Origin: Zizania palustris
Taxonomy: Eukaryota; Streptophyta; Magnoliopsida; Poales; Poaceae
Direction of reading: 5' to 3'
NCBI GenBank assembly: GCA_019279435.1
Contig: JAAALK010002126.1
Location: 1 to 64,000 of the forward strand
DNA: 64,000 nucleotides
Positions 1 through 10,653 of the stretch are shown in pieces. Below the pieces are notes generated by a model that worked only from the letters and a program-made list of their open reading frames with translations, ran no database searches and had not been told where the DNA came from. Position 1 is the stretch's first letter, and each line of letters opens with the position of its first letter. The translations under genes were made by a program, and so were the position numbers.

Positions 1-3000
1 TTAGCTAGCTTAAAAGAACCAGGGCGTCCTGAACGGAGAATAATGTATGGACCTTCCCACTTATTTCCTAATTTCCCTAGTGCTATAATGCTTCACAAAA
101 CTAGATGACCTGGCTTAAGTTCATTAAGCTTAACCTTGGGGTCAAACCAAGTCTTCGTTAGCTGCTGATATTTTGACAGATTGGCGACAGCTCGAAGTCT
201 TGTTTCTTATGTTAAATCAAGCAAAGCATGCCTTTCTCCTTCTACTTCAGGTTCGGTGCTACGAAGAGATCCTCCTTTAAGCTCCGTTGGCGTCATAGCT
301 TAATCTCCGAATAATAATCTAAAAGGTTGAAACCTGTGGACCTTGTTTGGGTGGTCCGAATGGACATAAGATCTTCAGGAGCTCTTCTGTCCACAACCCT
401 TTTGCCAACCCTACTATTCTTCGATTCAACCCTGACAAGATATTACCATTGCTCTTTCTACAACTCCGTTAGGCTGAGGATGGCACACAACAGCAAAGCA
501 TATTTGTATGCCAAGATCTTCGCAAAACTTCCTGAAGGGCTCTGCATCAAACTTTGTCCCATTGTCATTGTGAGATGTCAAGGCACTCCGAACCTGCATA
601 TAATACTTTTCTAGAAAAATTTTTGTACATTATTCGAAGTGATAGCTGTGAGGGGTTCTGCTTGACCCACTTGGAAAAATACTCAATTGCTACCACTGCG
701 AATTTCAGATTTCCCTTTGCTACTGGGAAGGGGCCAATAAGGTCAATGTCCCATCTGCCATAGGCCAAACTAGGCAATGACTTGAAGAGTTGTTGGCGGA
801 CGATGACTTCTTCCCATCCATTGACAACCCTAGCACATGCGAATAGGATCTCCGCATCAGCTACAATTTTAGGCCAATAAAGCCCCTGGCGAAGTGTTTT
901 TCCTGCCAAAGCCCGAGGGACCAGATGGCTACCACAAAGGCCTTCATGAATTTCTCGGAGTATCTCTTGACTTTCGGCTTGAGAATACATAGAAGCAGAG
1001 GGGAACATACTCCGGCCTTGTAGAGAATACCGTTGATTATATGATAGTTTCGAACTTTGAGCTTTAACCTGGAAAGTTGTGGCCCTTCAGGTAAATTTGC
1101 TTCACCTTGCAACAATTCCATAATTGAACTCCGCCAATAAATACTTGGAATGCAAAGAACTTCCGCAGAAGGGATCTGTGGCACTGAAGATGAACTAAGA
1201 TCTTCGTAAAAAACTCCTTCCAGAATGTCCATAGCTCCGGCTACAGCTTTTGCCAAGGTACCAGCTTGCATATTTTCAGCTCTGGTATACATCGGATGGA
1301 AATCCCTTTAAATGCTGCTTCAATCTTATGAATCTCTTCCAAATATTTTGCAAGCTGGGGATGACGAACTTGAAAACTTTTATCAACGTGCCTTGCTACA
1401 ATTTTAGAATCTTTTTAATAACAACTCTTGTAGCCCCAAAGCACGCGCCTTTCGAAGTCCTAACAAAATTCCTTCATACTCCGTTGTATTATTGGTGGAC
1501 TTAAAGTTGAGCCTTGCGGAGTACATTTCTCTTTGCCCTGAATGTGAATTATTACTGCTTCGACACCGGCTCCAGATGCTTGGAAAGCTCCATCAGAGTA
1601 TATAGTCCAAATTCCTTCATTTGACTTCTCTGGAGCCCATACTGCGGATGGAGTCCATTCTTCCACAAAATCTGCCACCACCTGTGACTTGATCGCTGTC
1701 CTTGCCACGAAGGAGATGCCGAAGGGTGCCAATTTGACAACCCATTTCCAAATTCTTCATGTAGAATCCTTGCTTCGGAGCATATCTCCTAAGAGATACG
1801 AAGTTGGTACAATCACATTATGTGCTAGATAATAATGCCTCAATTTCCTCGAAGCCATTATCAAAGCATAGGTGAACTTCTCAAGCTCAGAATATCTTGT
1901 TTTTGCTCCAAACAATGCTTCAGATACAAAATAGATTGGATTATGTACCAACATTCCATTGAAATCAACTTCTCTGACAAGGACTGCACTGACAGCAGAG
2001 CCAGTAGTTGCAAGGTAGAGGAGTAGCGTTTCGTCCGCAACAGGCACCGTGAGTGTAGCGGGGTTACTGAGATAATTCTTAATATCATCAAAACTCTTTT
2101 CACACTCCGGTGTCCATGCAAAATCTTGGGGACCCTTTCAATGCTTTGAAAATGGGCAACTTCTCTCCGTAGACCTTGATAGGAACCTGCTAAGTGCTGC
2201 AAAGCGGCCAGTTAGCTTTTGCACCTGCTTTAAATTTTCTGGAGGAGCCATCCTTTGTAATGCAGTTATTTTAGTAGGGCTAGCTTCGATCCGTCTACTT
2301 GAAACTAGATACCCTAACAATATTCCAGCCTGAGCCCCGAAGATACTTTTTCGGGGTTAAGATGGACTCCACATGCCTGAAGGGTATTGAACGTTTCTGC
2401 TAAGTCTAGGCTATGTTGGTGCTTTAGAGCACTCTTTATTACAATGTCATTCATATAGGCTTCTACATTGCAGCCTATTTGATGACCTAGAGTTTTAGCA
2501 ATTAACCTCGAAAAAGTTGCCCCGATATTTCTTAAGTCGAAAGGCATTCTTACATAGCAGAAGACTCCTGAAGGAGTTACAAAGCTTGTTTTGATTTCAT
2601 CTTCACGCTTTAACCAGATTTGATGATAGCTAGAATACACGTCGAGGAAGCTTAATAACTCCGAACAGCAGTTGAGTCAACTAATTGATCAATGCGGGGC
2701 ATGGGATAGGGGTCACGGGGCATGCTTTATTCAAAGATGTGAAGTTGATACACATGCGCCACTTCCCGGAAGATTTCTTCCTGACGAAGACTGGGTTGGC
2801 TAGCCACTCCGTATGAGATACTTCTCTGATAATCCCAGCCTTCAACAACTTTTTCACTTCTGCCTTAGCAAGGAAGGCCCTCTCCACAGATAACTTCCGG
2901 AGTCCTTGTCGGACAGGCCGAACCCTCAGGTTCACAAGCAGGCTATGCTCAATAATATCCCGACTGACTCCAGGAATGTCCTCATCAGACCATGCAAAGA

Positions 3001-5279
3001 CATCCAAATTTTCTTCAACTACTTTTCTAATGAAGTAGCGACTTATGAGGCAAATCTTTGCCGAAATGAAATGAATAGTCTTTGTCGTCTGGACAATAAC
3101 CTTCGTTACAATCTCTCCTTCGGGGCTGGGTCTTGGGAAGGACTTCTTTGAAGGTTCACCTGAAGTAGAAATATCCTCCGGGTTGCCTTGTACGTTGTTC
3201 ACTTGGCTCGGGTCAAGAGGGGGGCCATGACCATATTCTGCTCTTCATGCAGTGGCCTGATCTTTGAAGACAGTGAGCACTTCCGCTTGTGTGGGCATCT
3301 TCATACATAAATAATTATGATGTGCCACGGCTTCAAACTGATTTAACATGCCCCTCCCGAAGATAACATTATATGCGTACAGGGCATCCACAACATCGAA
3401 AATCACCTCCTCCGTCCTGGCCAGTAGCCCCTCTCCGAAAGCGACCTCCAGACCTATTTGGCCGAGGGCATCAAGAGGTGGTCCTGTGAAGCCTTGCAAA
3501 GGACGAGCCGCAGGGAGGAGATGTTTCCTGGAGATACAGAGCTGATCGAAGGCTTGGACAAAGATAATATCTGCTAAACTCCCTCCATCAATCAGCACTC
3601 TTCGGACTTCAGTCCCTGCTATATCGGCAGTAAGAACAAGGGGATCTGCATGTGGAAACTTTATGCTAGCTGCATCATTTGCAGAGAAAGATATCGACAC
3701 ATGGGACCACTCAGGCATGGTAGCTGTGGACGAAGAAGTTCCAATATTGCCCACTTCTCGGACATATTCTCTTCGCTGTCTCTTTGACATACTGCGAGGG
3801 CCCCTCCTCCGGAAATGGGGAGGACTACTCTTTTACCTCGATCTTGACCATCTTCGTGCTTCGGAGGTGGCATAATATTGACCAATGGAGGTTGCCTTGT
3901 AGGGTCGAAGTTGTCTATACCTGCCACAGCCTGGACAGGCTCCGGACGCACCTCGGAAGGAACTCGGTCAGTAATGCCTCGACCCGAGGTTCTTTCAAGG
4001 TACTCGCCTCTTAAAGCGAGTATAGACTTGCACGCATCAGTAGTGTGACTTCGATTCTCACCATGGACACAGCAGAAGAAGGCCTGGGCTTTACCAGCCG
4101 GCTTCCTTGGTGGCCTCCAGCCACTGGTCTTGCTTCCCGAGGCTTGTGAAGTCTTAGGGGCAAATTTCTGCGGAGCAATGTTCAAGACTTCTAAACGAGG
4201 ATGCTTTTGCTCCTGACGCCTGTCATGCTGGACATCGAAGTTAGGCCCCTATGAAGGTGTTGAAGTCTTCACATCCAACTTGACATCTTGCAGGATTGAC
4301 GGAGTTGAAGTAGTTCTTCGAAGCCACCCTTCTTCTGACCTAGCATATTCTTCAAAATAGGCCATCAACTGAGCAACAGAGGATATCTATTTCCGATGAA
4401 GTTTATCAAGGAGGCCCGCATGGGTAACTCCCTCTCGAGCCGCATCCAACTACGGAGGATGTAGTCAGCCCTCGTATTTGCGACTTCGTATGGGCGAAGC
4501 GCTTGAAAAATTGTCTTAAAGTCTCTCCAGGCATCTGCTTCACCTGGAAAAGACTTCCTTGTAGATATTGGGGGTACGAAGGTACCCTGAAAGTTACTTA
4601 TGAACTTCTTCTTTATTTGCTCCCAGGTTCTAATTGATCTCGGCTTCAAGGACCAAAACCACCGCAAAGCCACCCCTTCGAGAGCAAGAGGGAAACACTT
4701 GGCCATCAATTGCCAAAGCATAAGAACGGGAGAACTCCCCAGGGTTCTCGTCCCAGGAATACTTGCAGAGCTTTGAAGTTTCAAACTTAAGGTCGAAGCG
4801 GACTTTCTGCAGCTCGGGATGTAGCGGAGACTCGCTATCGAAGGAAGCGTTCTTTGGGGCTTCGGGATAATGAAGTTCGTCGTCTTGGGGCACTTCGTAA
4901 ATGACCGGGGTGGCCTGAGAACGAAGCCTATCTGTGGCTTCTTGCCTCCACCTCGCCACTTCAGCTTGGAGACTGGCCATCTAGGCTGTCATGTCACCAA
5001 GACCATCTTCATCTCCTCCGGAAGGACCTTCTGGGTCTTGAGAACTATCTGTGTCAGTTCGAATCGGAATCAGAGCTGGAGAAGGGACTCTAGCTGGCCG
5101 AAGTATAGATGGAGTTGGGGGAGGAACTCCGTATGCTCGAGGAAGGGGAATCCCTTCGGGGTCTGAGGTGGAGGAATTACCGAAGGTCCTCCGACCTCGA
5201 CTGTGTTTGAAGATATTACTTCGGAGGTCCGAGGGGACCTCCTGGTAGGACTACCACCTGAACTCCGCTTGGGAGGCAT
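1..5279 (-). pseudogene. Decayed gag-pol of element A
   Basis: The start codon at 5279 opens MPPKRSSGG, like the related copies. Going down the minus strand, the parts are: gag capsid (about 4980-4365, with FPLALEGVALRWFW); a C-X2-H-X5-H-X4-C knuckle (about 4090-4030); an aspartic protease with VLIDGGS near 3590; RT (3202-2314); RT-linked RNase H (2050-1757); a second RNase H with IYSDGAF (about 1620); and integrase from about 1000 to the window edge. Many frameshifts and stops break the frame. The RT active site reads YMND instead of YMDD (about 2446-2463), so a catalytic aspartate is lost. This copy cannot be autonomous. The first base of the window lies a few codons before the expected pol stop. 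Confidence 0.88.
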
Positions 5280-5322
5280 GGTTTGAGAACTGGGTAGAGA
5301 ACGATGTTTTTTGAACTAAGTT

Positions 5323-5339
5323 CGCCACGGACGGCGCCA
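5323..5339 (-). other. Primer-binding site of element A
   Basis: On the minus strand, TGGCGCCGTCCGTGG lies two bases inside the LTR end. The first nine bases match the 3' end of plant tRNA-Asp (complement of ACGGCGCCA); the rest diverges. The same site occurs in the related elements at 29744 and 50021. Confidence 0.75.
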
Positions 5340-5341
5340 AC

Positions 5342-5836
5342 TATTGGTGCAAAAGATTACGCTAACAGGTTTTCAGAGATTGGAGACTAACAAACGAAGT
5401 GTTTGTGAAGCGAACTATTCCAAATCTCCGAGTAGGATAATAACTTGAAGTAATTCGAAGTAGTGTATTGAATAACTCAGTATTCGATGATCATTACAAG
5501 GTAAAATGGGGGATATTTATAGGCAAAAATCTTAAGGAAAAGACCTTTTTACCTCTCTATTACAACCGACATAGTGGAAACTATTTGGTACCCTTCATAG
5601 GGCTAAAATGGTAAAAGACTAATCTAATGAGAAAGAAGATAATTCTTCCATCCTAGCTGGCAGTGAGGTTCTCTGAAGAGTCGACGTTTGAAGCTATACT
5701 CCGAACAAGAGTCCGCTTTGATTCTTCGAACTTGACCCGGTACTAAACCGGAGTTAAATACTGGAACTCCGGTTTAATAGATTGCCTTCGTCCTGTTATT
5801 GTAGTGACCTTGAGGATGAAGTATTTTCCCCCAACA
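5342..5836 (-). repeat. 5' LTR of element A
   Basis: This 495-bp LTR begins, on the minus strand, with TGTTGGGGGAAAATA like the LTRs of the other two Tat copies. It ends where TGTTGGCG is expected, but the last dinucleotide has decayed (plus-strand TA at 5342). It has the same TATAAATA region followed by runs of C. The five bases after it (5837-5841, ACATC) are the candidate TSD. Confidence 0.88.
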
Positions 5837-6125
5837 ACATCGAAAGGATGCATCCTCCCGAGCAGATCATTGGTGATCTTGATCAAAGGGTAACACATTA
5901 TCATGCTCATTTCATTGATTCTGCTTTTGTTGCTTCTTTCGAGCCTTTAGATGTAAGTCATGCGTTATCTGATTCTACTTGGATCAATGCCATGCATGAA
6001 GAACTTGAAAATTTTGACAGAAACTAAGTCTGGACGCTTGTAGATCCCCTCCTAGTGTTCATTTCATTGGAACTAAATGGATTTTCAAAAACAAACAAGG
6101 GAAGGATGGGTGTATAGATAGAAAC
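5837..6125 (+). pseudogene. Copia pol fragment: integrase-RT linker and RT start (B1)
   Basis: The frame reads HPPEQIIGDLDQR, then SAFVASFEPLDVSHALSD and WINAMHEELENFDRN, the conserved entry into copia reverse transcriptase in SIRE-type elements. A stop follows where a Q/W codon is expected. The frame continues past 6027 as VWTLVDP before shifting. At 6125 the coding sequence is cut by a solo LTR and resumes at 7945: the codons for D-G-C-I-D-R-N sit left of the insertion, and K-A-R-I-L-A sits right of it. Confidence 0.85.
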
Positions 6126-7944
6126 TGTGAAACCAAGATAGGTCGCACTATGGTTTTGTCTGTATGATGAGTGATTGACAAGGTTGAGCGATCTAGAGTG
6201 GAGTGAGTGATGGTTTGATTGCATCGATAGGATTGATGTGTGGATATGGAGAGTGGATGCTGAGGGGATTGGTGTGCATCACATTTTGTGTTTTGGCTTG
6301 TCTCATGTGTGTAGGGTGGAGATGCTAACCAACTGTCAACGGCGGGTGATCAAGGGTCAAGTGGGGAGCTCGATGCCAGAGGATCAAGGATGCTGGTGAA
6401 GATGGAGATGATCTCAGGAGTGAACGAGGAGATAGAGCAAGACATGCACAGACGGATGGTCAAGACAGCGTGATGGTCAAGTTAGCGAAAGGGAGGCCAA
6501 TGCAAGTGATTAGGTAGCTCGAGGGGATCGAGAGCGGGAGAGACTTGCTGGCGGCCGAGTTCGCGGATTGGCGTCACATTTCGGTAATCGAGGAGGCTTT
6601 GTCGATTTTTGTTGAAACCATCACATCAGAAAATGTTTTAATTCTAGTAATTCGGAGTTTATTTTTTTCTATTTTGCCATCTAGATTAAGTGTAATCTTT
6701 TAGTATTTTTCGGAATTCTTAATTCTAAAAAAATATTAAAATAATAGGGTCAATGATGTAATAAATTAGGAGTTTGCATTAATGGATTTTTCAGAATTTG
6801 TAATTCTGAAAATTCATTATGACAATTAGGCAAAAAGCTAGAACTTTACCCTAGGCTTTAGGTGACTCTTTCAGCTGAACATTTTGGGGGCTACCGACAA
6901 CAATTTCTATTTTGTTCTAGCCTTTTTGATGTTCTTATTTTTGTGATTATTTTTTATCATCACTTCTTGATTATGGAGCACACTTCTAGCGCTGCGAGGA
7001 ACTTCCAGCGCACGTACTGTTCATCCTTTGGAGATTCACTTTTGGAGCTAAGTTTTGAACTATTTTGATGTAGTTTTTGTACCAGAGTTCTTCATGACTT
7101 TTGTTGTACAAGTTTCCAGGGTTCCATTTTTGAAGTTTTCAAAAGTTTTTTAGCACTTCTGCATATATTTTCTCTCCAACAAAGTGCCTAAAAGTTCTGA
7201 AAACTTCTGATTTCTGCAGTGTTGAGTTATGTTTTCAAGTTTGGATTCAATCTTTGAGGTGATTTTGATCTGTTTTGGTACTGCTTTTGGACCTGAGTTC
7301 TACATAACTTTGTTGTCCAAGTTTCAAGGGTTTCATGTTTGAAATTTTTAAAAGGTTTGACCACTTCTACATATATTATTCTATCCAACAAAGTGGCTAA
7401 AAAGTTATGAAAAATTCTGTTCTACCAAGTGTGTTCTATTTTCAGTGTGGATTCAATCTTTGAGGCGATTTTTGATCTTTTTTGGCTCTATTTTTGGACC
7501 TGAGTTCTACATAACTCTTGTTGTCCAAGTTACAAGGGTTCCATGTTTGAAGTTTTCAAAAGGTTCTGAACACAGCTACATATAGTTTTGGGCTCATCTA
7601 TATGCTATAAAAATTCTGGAAGGTGGTCATTTGCTGAAAATCTTGAAGGCTGAAAGTTGAATCTAGAAACATTTTTCTCCCTTCTTTTTCTTTCCCAGCT
7701 TGTCAATCATGTGCTGCCGTATGCAGTGATGCTTTTCGCCATTAACAACTGCATGTACTGCCGATCACTTGACATAATATCAGATAGGAGGGTGATAACA
7801 TATGTTTTTATTGGAGTCTTTACTACATCTGTTTCCGCTTATTCATTTAGAGGTGCGTTGGGTGATTTGAAAAGGCCATCATATTCGCATGAATTTTTTG
7901 AGACGCCTATTCACCTCCCCTCTAGTCTCCATTCTGATCCCACA
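6126..7944 (+). mobile_element. Solo copia LTR inserted in B1 pol
   Basis: This segment starts TGTGAAACCAAGATAGG and ends TTCTGATCCCACA, that is TG...CA. It is flanked by GAAAC (6121-6125) and AAAAC (7945-7949), a 5-bp TSD with one substitution. Removing it restores the copia pol reading frame. Its first 150 bases resemble the start of the B1 LTR (GAAACCAAG, GAGTGATTGACA), so it is a cousin family. No coding domain is present; short frames such as the one at 7657 are incidental. A solo LTR of this kind normally arises by LTR-LTR recombination. Confidence 0.85.
7060..7640 (+). repeat. Three diverged ~200-bp tandem repeats inside the solo LTR
   Basis: The motif ACCAGAGTTC/ACCTGAGTTCTACATAAC recurs at about 7081, 7301 and 7498. 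Each copy is followed by TTGTTGTCCAAGTT, a phrase like GGGTTCCATGTTTGAAG, and CAACAAAGTG, so the period is about 200-220 bp. The copies differ at many positions. Confidence 0.75.
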
Positions 7945-9345
7945 AAAACAAAGCTAGAATTTTAGCTTAGGATTATTCTCAGTTAGAAGGGATTGATTTT
8001 ACAGAAACCTTTGCACTTGTTGCTCGTCTTGAGGCCATTAGAATTCTACTGGCATTTGCGGCATCCCGTGGTTTCAAACTTTATCAAATGGATGTCAAGA
8101 TTACTTTTCTAAATGTCTTCATAAGCGAAGATGTTTATGTAAAACAACCCACTGATTTTGAAAACCTCAAATACCCACATAAAGTCCTTAAAGGTCATAA
8201 GGCTCTTTATGGACTCAAGCAGGCCCCTCAGGCTTTGTATGATAGACTTAAGTCTTTTCTGCTTGAGCGAGGGTATTTGATGGGATCGGTAGATAAAACC
8301 ATTTTTCACTCTCATGCATGGCAAAAATTTCCTCCTAGTTTAGATTTACATTAACGATATCATCTTTGGTGGCTCTTCTCAGGCTTTGGTTGCCGAGTTT
8401 GCAGAAACTATGAGCAGGGAGTTCGAAATGTCCATGATGGGTGAACTCATATTTTTCCTTGGTTTGCAAATCAAGCAAAGCAAACAAGGTACCTTCATCC
8501 ACCAGACAAAGTACACCAAAGACTTTCTCAAGAAGTTTGACATGGCTGATGCGAAGCCCCTCGCCACTCCAATGGCCACCTCGATAGCATTGGACCCTGA
8601 TGAGGATGAAGAATATGTTGATCACAAGGAGTTCTGAAGTATGATCGGCTCCCTCCTCTACTTAACTGCTACGAGGCTGTACATACACTTCGTTGTTTGT
8701 TTGTGCGCTCGTTTTCAGGCTTCGCATAGAGCTTCGCACCACAAAGCGGTAAAGCGTATTCTCAGGTATCTTAATCATACCCTCGAATTTGGTATTTGGT
8801 ATTCTGCATCTTCCTCTTTGTTCCTTTGTGGTTATTCAGATTCGGATTTTGCTGGATGTAGAATTGATATTAAAAGTACCTTCGGTATTTGTCATTTTCT
8901 AGTTATTTCTCTTGTTTGCTGGTCTTCCCGCAAACAATCTAGTGTTGCACAATCTACGGATGAGGACGAATTTGTTGCTGCAGCTAGCTGTTGCTCATAG
9001 ATTTTGTGGATGGTTTCCAATTTGCGGTATTTTGGGTTAGACTATAAGAGTGTTCCACTGTTTTGTGATAACACTAGGGCCATTTGCATTGCAAACAATC
9101 CTATTCAACATTCTAGAACCAAACACATTGATGTGAGATATCACTTTCTCAAAGATCACAATGAGAAGGGGGATATTGAGTTTCAATATGTTGATACCCA
9201 GAACCAGCTTGCCGATATTTTTACTAAATCCCTTGATGCATCTCGATTTGCTTATTTGCGTGGGGACTTGGTATTTTTCATCCTTACGGCATTTTATGAT
9301 GGGGAGCATTCATTAATTGTTCTGCATTGGCTTCCTTATGATTAA
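7945..9345 (+). pseudogene. Copia pol fragment: reverse transcriptase and RNase H (B1)
   Basis: RT starts as ETFALVARLEAIRILLAFAA and QMDVKITFLN, then GLKQAPQALYDRL near 8210-8250. The catalytic block reads IYINDIIFGG (about 8341-8372) rather than YVDD, so the first catalytic aspartate is lost. A frameshift follows at 8340-8390. RNase H follows: MIGSLLYLTATR (8641), GYSDSDFAGC (about 8830), SSRKQSSVAQST, one stop at 8998-9000, then CDNTRAICIANNP and KHIDVRYHFLKD, ending near LADIFTKSLD (about 9235). Comparison with B2 shows the same domain order and more decay here. Confidence 0.87.
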
Positions 9346-10653
9346 TTGCTGATGCATTTAGTTGCTTTTATATTCCTTTGCATAATTTTCATTATCACGA
9401 TGCACTCAGCTCTATTTAATATATCCACCATCCTTATGAGCATGATTTAATTTAGAAAATTTCAAACTTGATCACCACTACAACAAAACAGGAAATTTTC
9501 GTCGGCAAATTTAACTTCCATCGGCTTTTGGGAAAGCCAACGGAAGTTAAATAACTTTCGTCGGTCTTGGAGGCCGACGGAAGTTAACTTAACTTCCGTC
9601 GGCTTCTCACAGTGGCCGACGGAAGTTAGCTTCTTCCATCAGGAAAGGGCTAACTTCCGTCGGCTTTGGCCGACGGAAGTTCCCTGTTTTGTTGTAGTGC
9701 ACTGCTTAGTCTTGTGTCTAGCATGTGTACTGCAGAATTGCTTTTGCTATCTTTTACATGTGTGGTAGATAAGTCTTTTACACTTGGATGCAAACATGCA
9801 ACTTGAATATTTAAATGCTTTTCATGGAAATCCTATACTAAAAATTTATACAAATCATGAAATTAATATCCATGTCTTTCGTGGTAACATTAAAAAGATC
9901 TAGGTGGGTTTTCTTTGTCGCACTGCCTTATTCTAGACTGCTTACCATATCACTTTGGTATGAACTGGGACACTACAGTGTATGACAAGACCAATGTCTT
10001 AAGCTTCTGATGATCTATGCTTGGCTTGGTCGGTTAGCATAAGGTTGACAAGCAAATAACCCCTGGCACTAAAATCGAAAAGAAAATTTACAAGTTTGCT
10101 GAGCTCTATGTTATATTACTATGCATGTCTAGGTAGTATTTGCTAGCTTTTGTAGTTCCTGCCTTCACTTGTCTAGATGACTTGTCTAAGTGGTGACGCT
10201 TTTTTCAAACAATCTAAAATGTTCATGCATCAAATATTGAATTTGGAATATGTTAACTTGAGCTGAACATCTAAACTGACATTATGATTTGGCATATTTT
10301 TGCACTATATGTCCTCACACTTTTCATCATTTTGAAGCCTTGCATCTGTTGTTGCTCCTTGATTCTTGCATTGACAAAGGGGGAGAGAATGCCTTGTTGC
10401 CTACCAAAGGGGGAAATCAAGTGATGAAGTTCAAATGATGAATGAATTTATGCCAAAGGGGGAAATCAAGTGATGATGTTCAAAGGAGGAGTTTTAGCCA
10501 AATGGTTTTTCATGAGTCAAAGGGAAGAGATTATTTGATTAAGTGACATGATCTAGCTCTTTTTCTGAGTTTTTATGGTCACTTGTGTGCTGAGAAATTT
10601 TATTTTTTCTTGCACTTGAATTTGGTTGTCAATGCACTCATCAAGTGGGAGAT
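9346..10653 (+). other. 3' noncoding region of B1 with repeated polypurine tracts
   Basis: No coding signal is seen. A block at about 9900-10090 (CTTTGGTATGAACTGGGACA, GACCAATGTCTTAAGC) matches the minus strand of the other copia element at about 15480-15660, so it is a conserved noncoding part of this lineage. Polypurine tracts of the AAAGGGGGA type occur at about 10376, 10408 and 10455. The last one, GTGGGAGAT, directly abuts the LTR at 10654. The CACTA miniature at 9476-9699 lies within this stretch. Confidence 0.75.
9476..9699. mobile_element. CACTA-type miniature element (224 bp)
   Basis: The ends are CACTACAACAAAACAGG and its near-perfect inverse CCTGTTTTGTTGTAGTG. The 3-bp TSD is CAC (9473-9475 and 9700-9702). 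The interior is almost entirely inverted AACTTCCGTCGGC / GCCGACGGAAGTT units, with no coding capacity. The right-hand 80 bases nearly match the right end of the 4.3-kb CACTA element at 45160-45237, so it is a deletion derivative of that family. Confidence 0.95.

Larger units (their letters stand above)
1..5836 (-). mobile_element. Tat-type Ty3/gypsy LTR retrotransposon A (5' part, truncated by window)
   Basis: The element reads right to left: 5' LTR (5342-5836), a primer site, then a decayed gag-pol that runs to base 1. The 3' noncoding part, any antisense gene and the 3' LTR would lie left of the window. Integrase placed last in pol marks it as Ty3/gypsy. A second RNase H-like domain before integrase, and close similarity to the elements at 29246 and 49527, suggest the Tat lineage (inference). 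It interrupts the copia element that resumes at 5837. Its TSD cannot be checked because the other end is missing. Confidence 0.9.
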
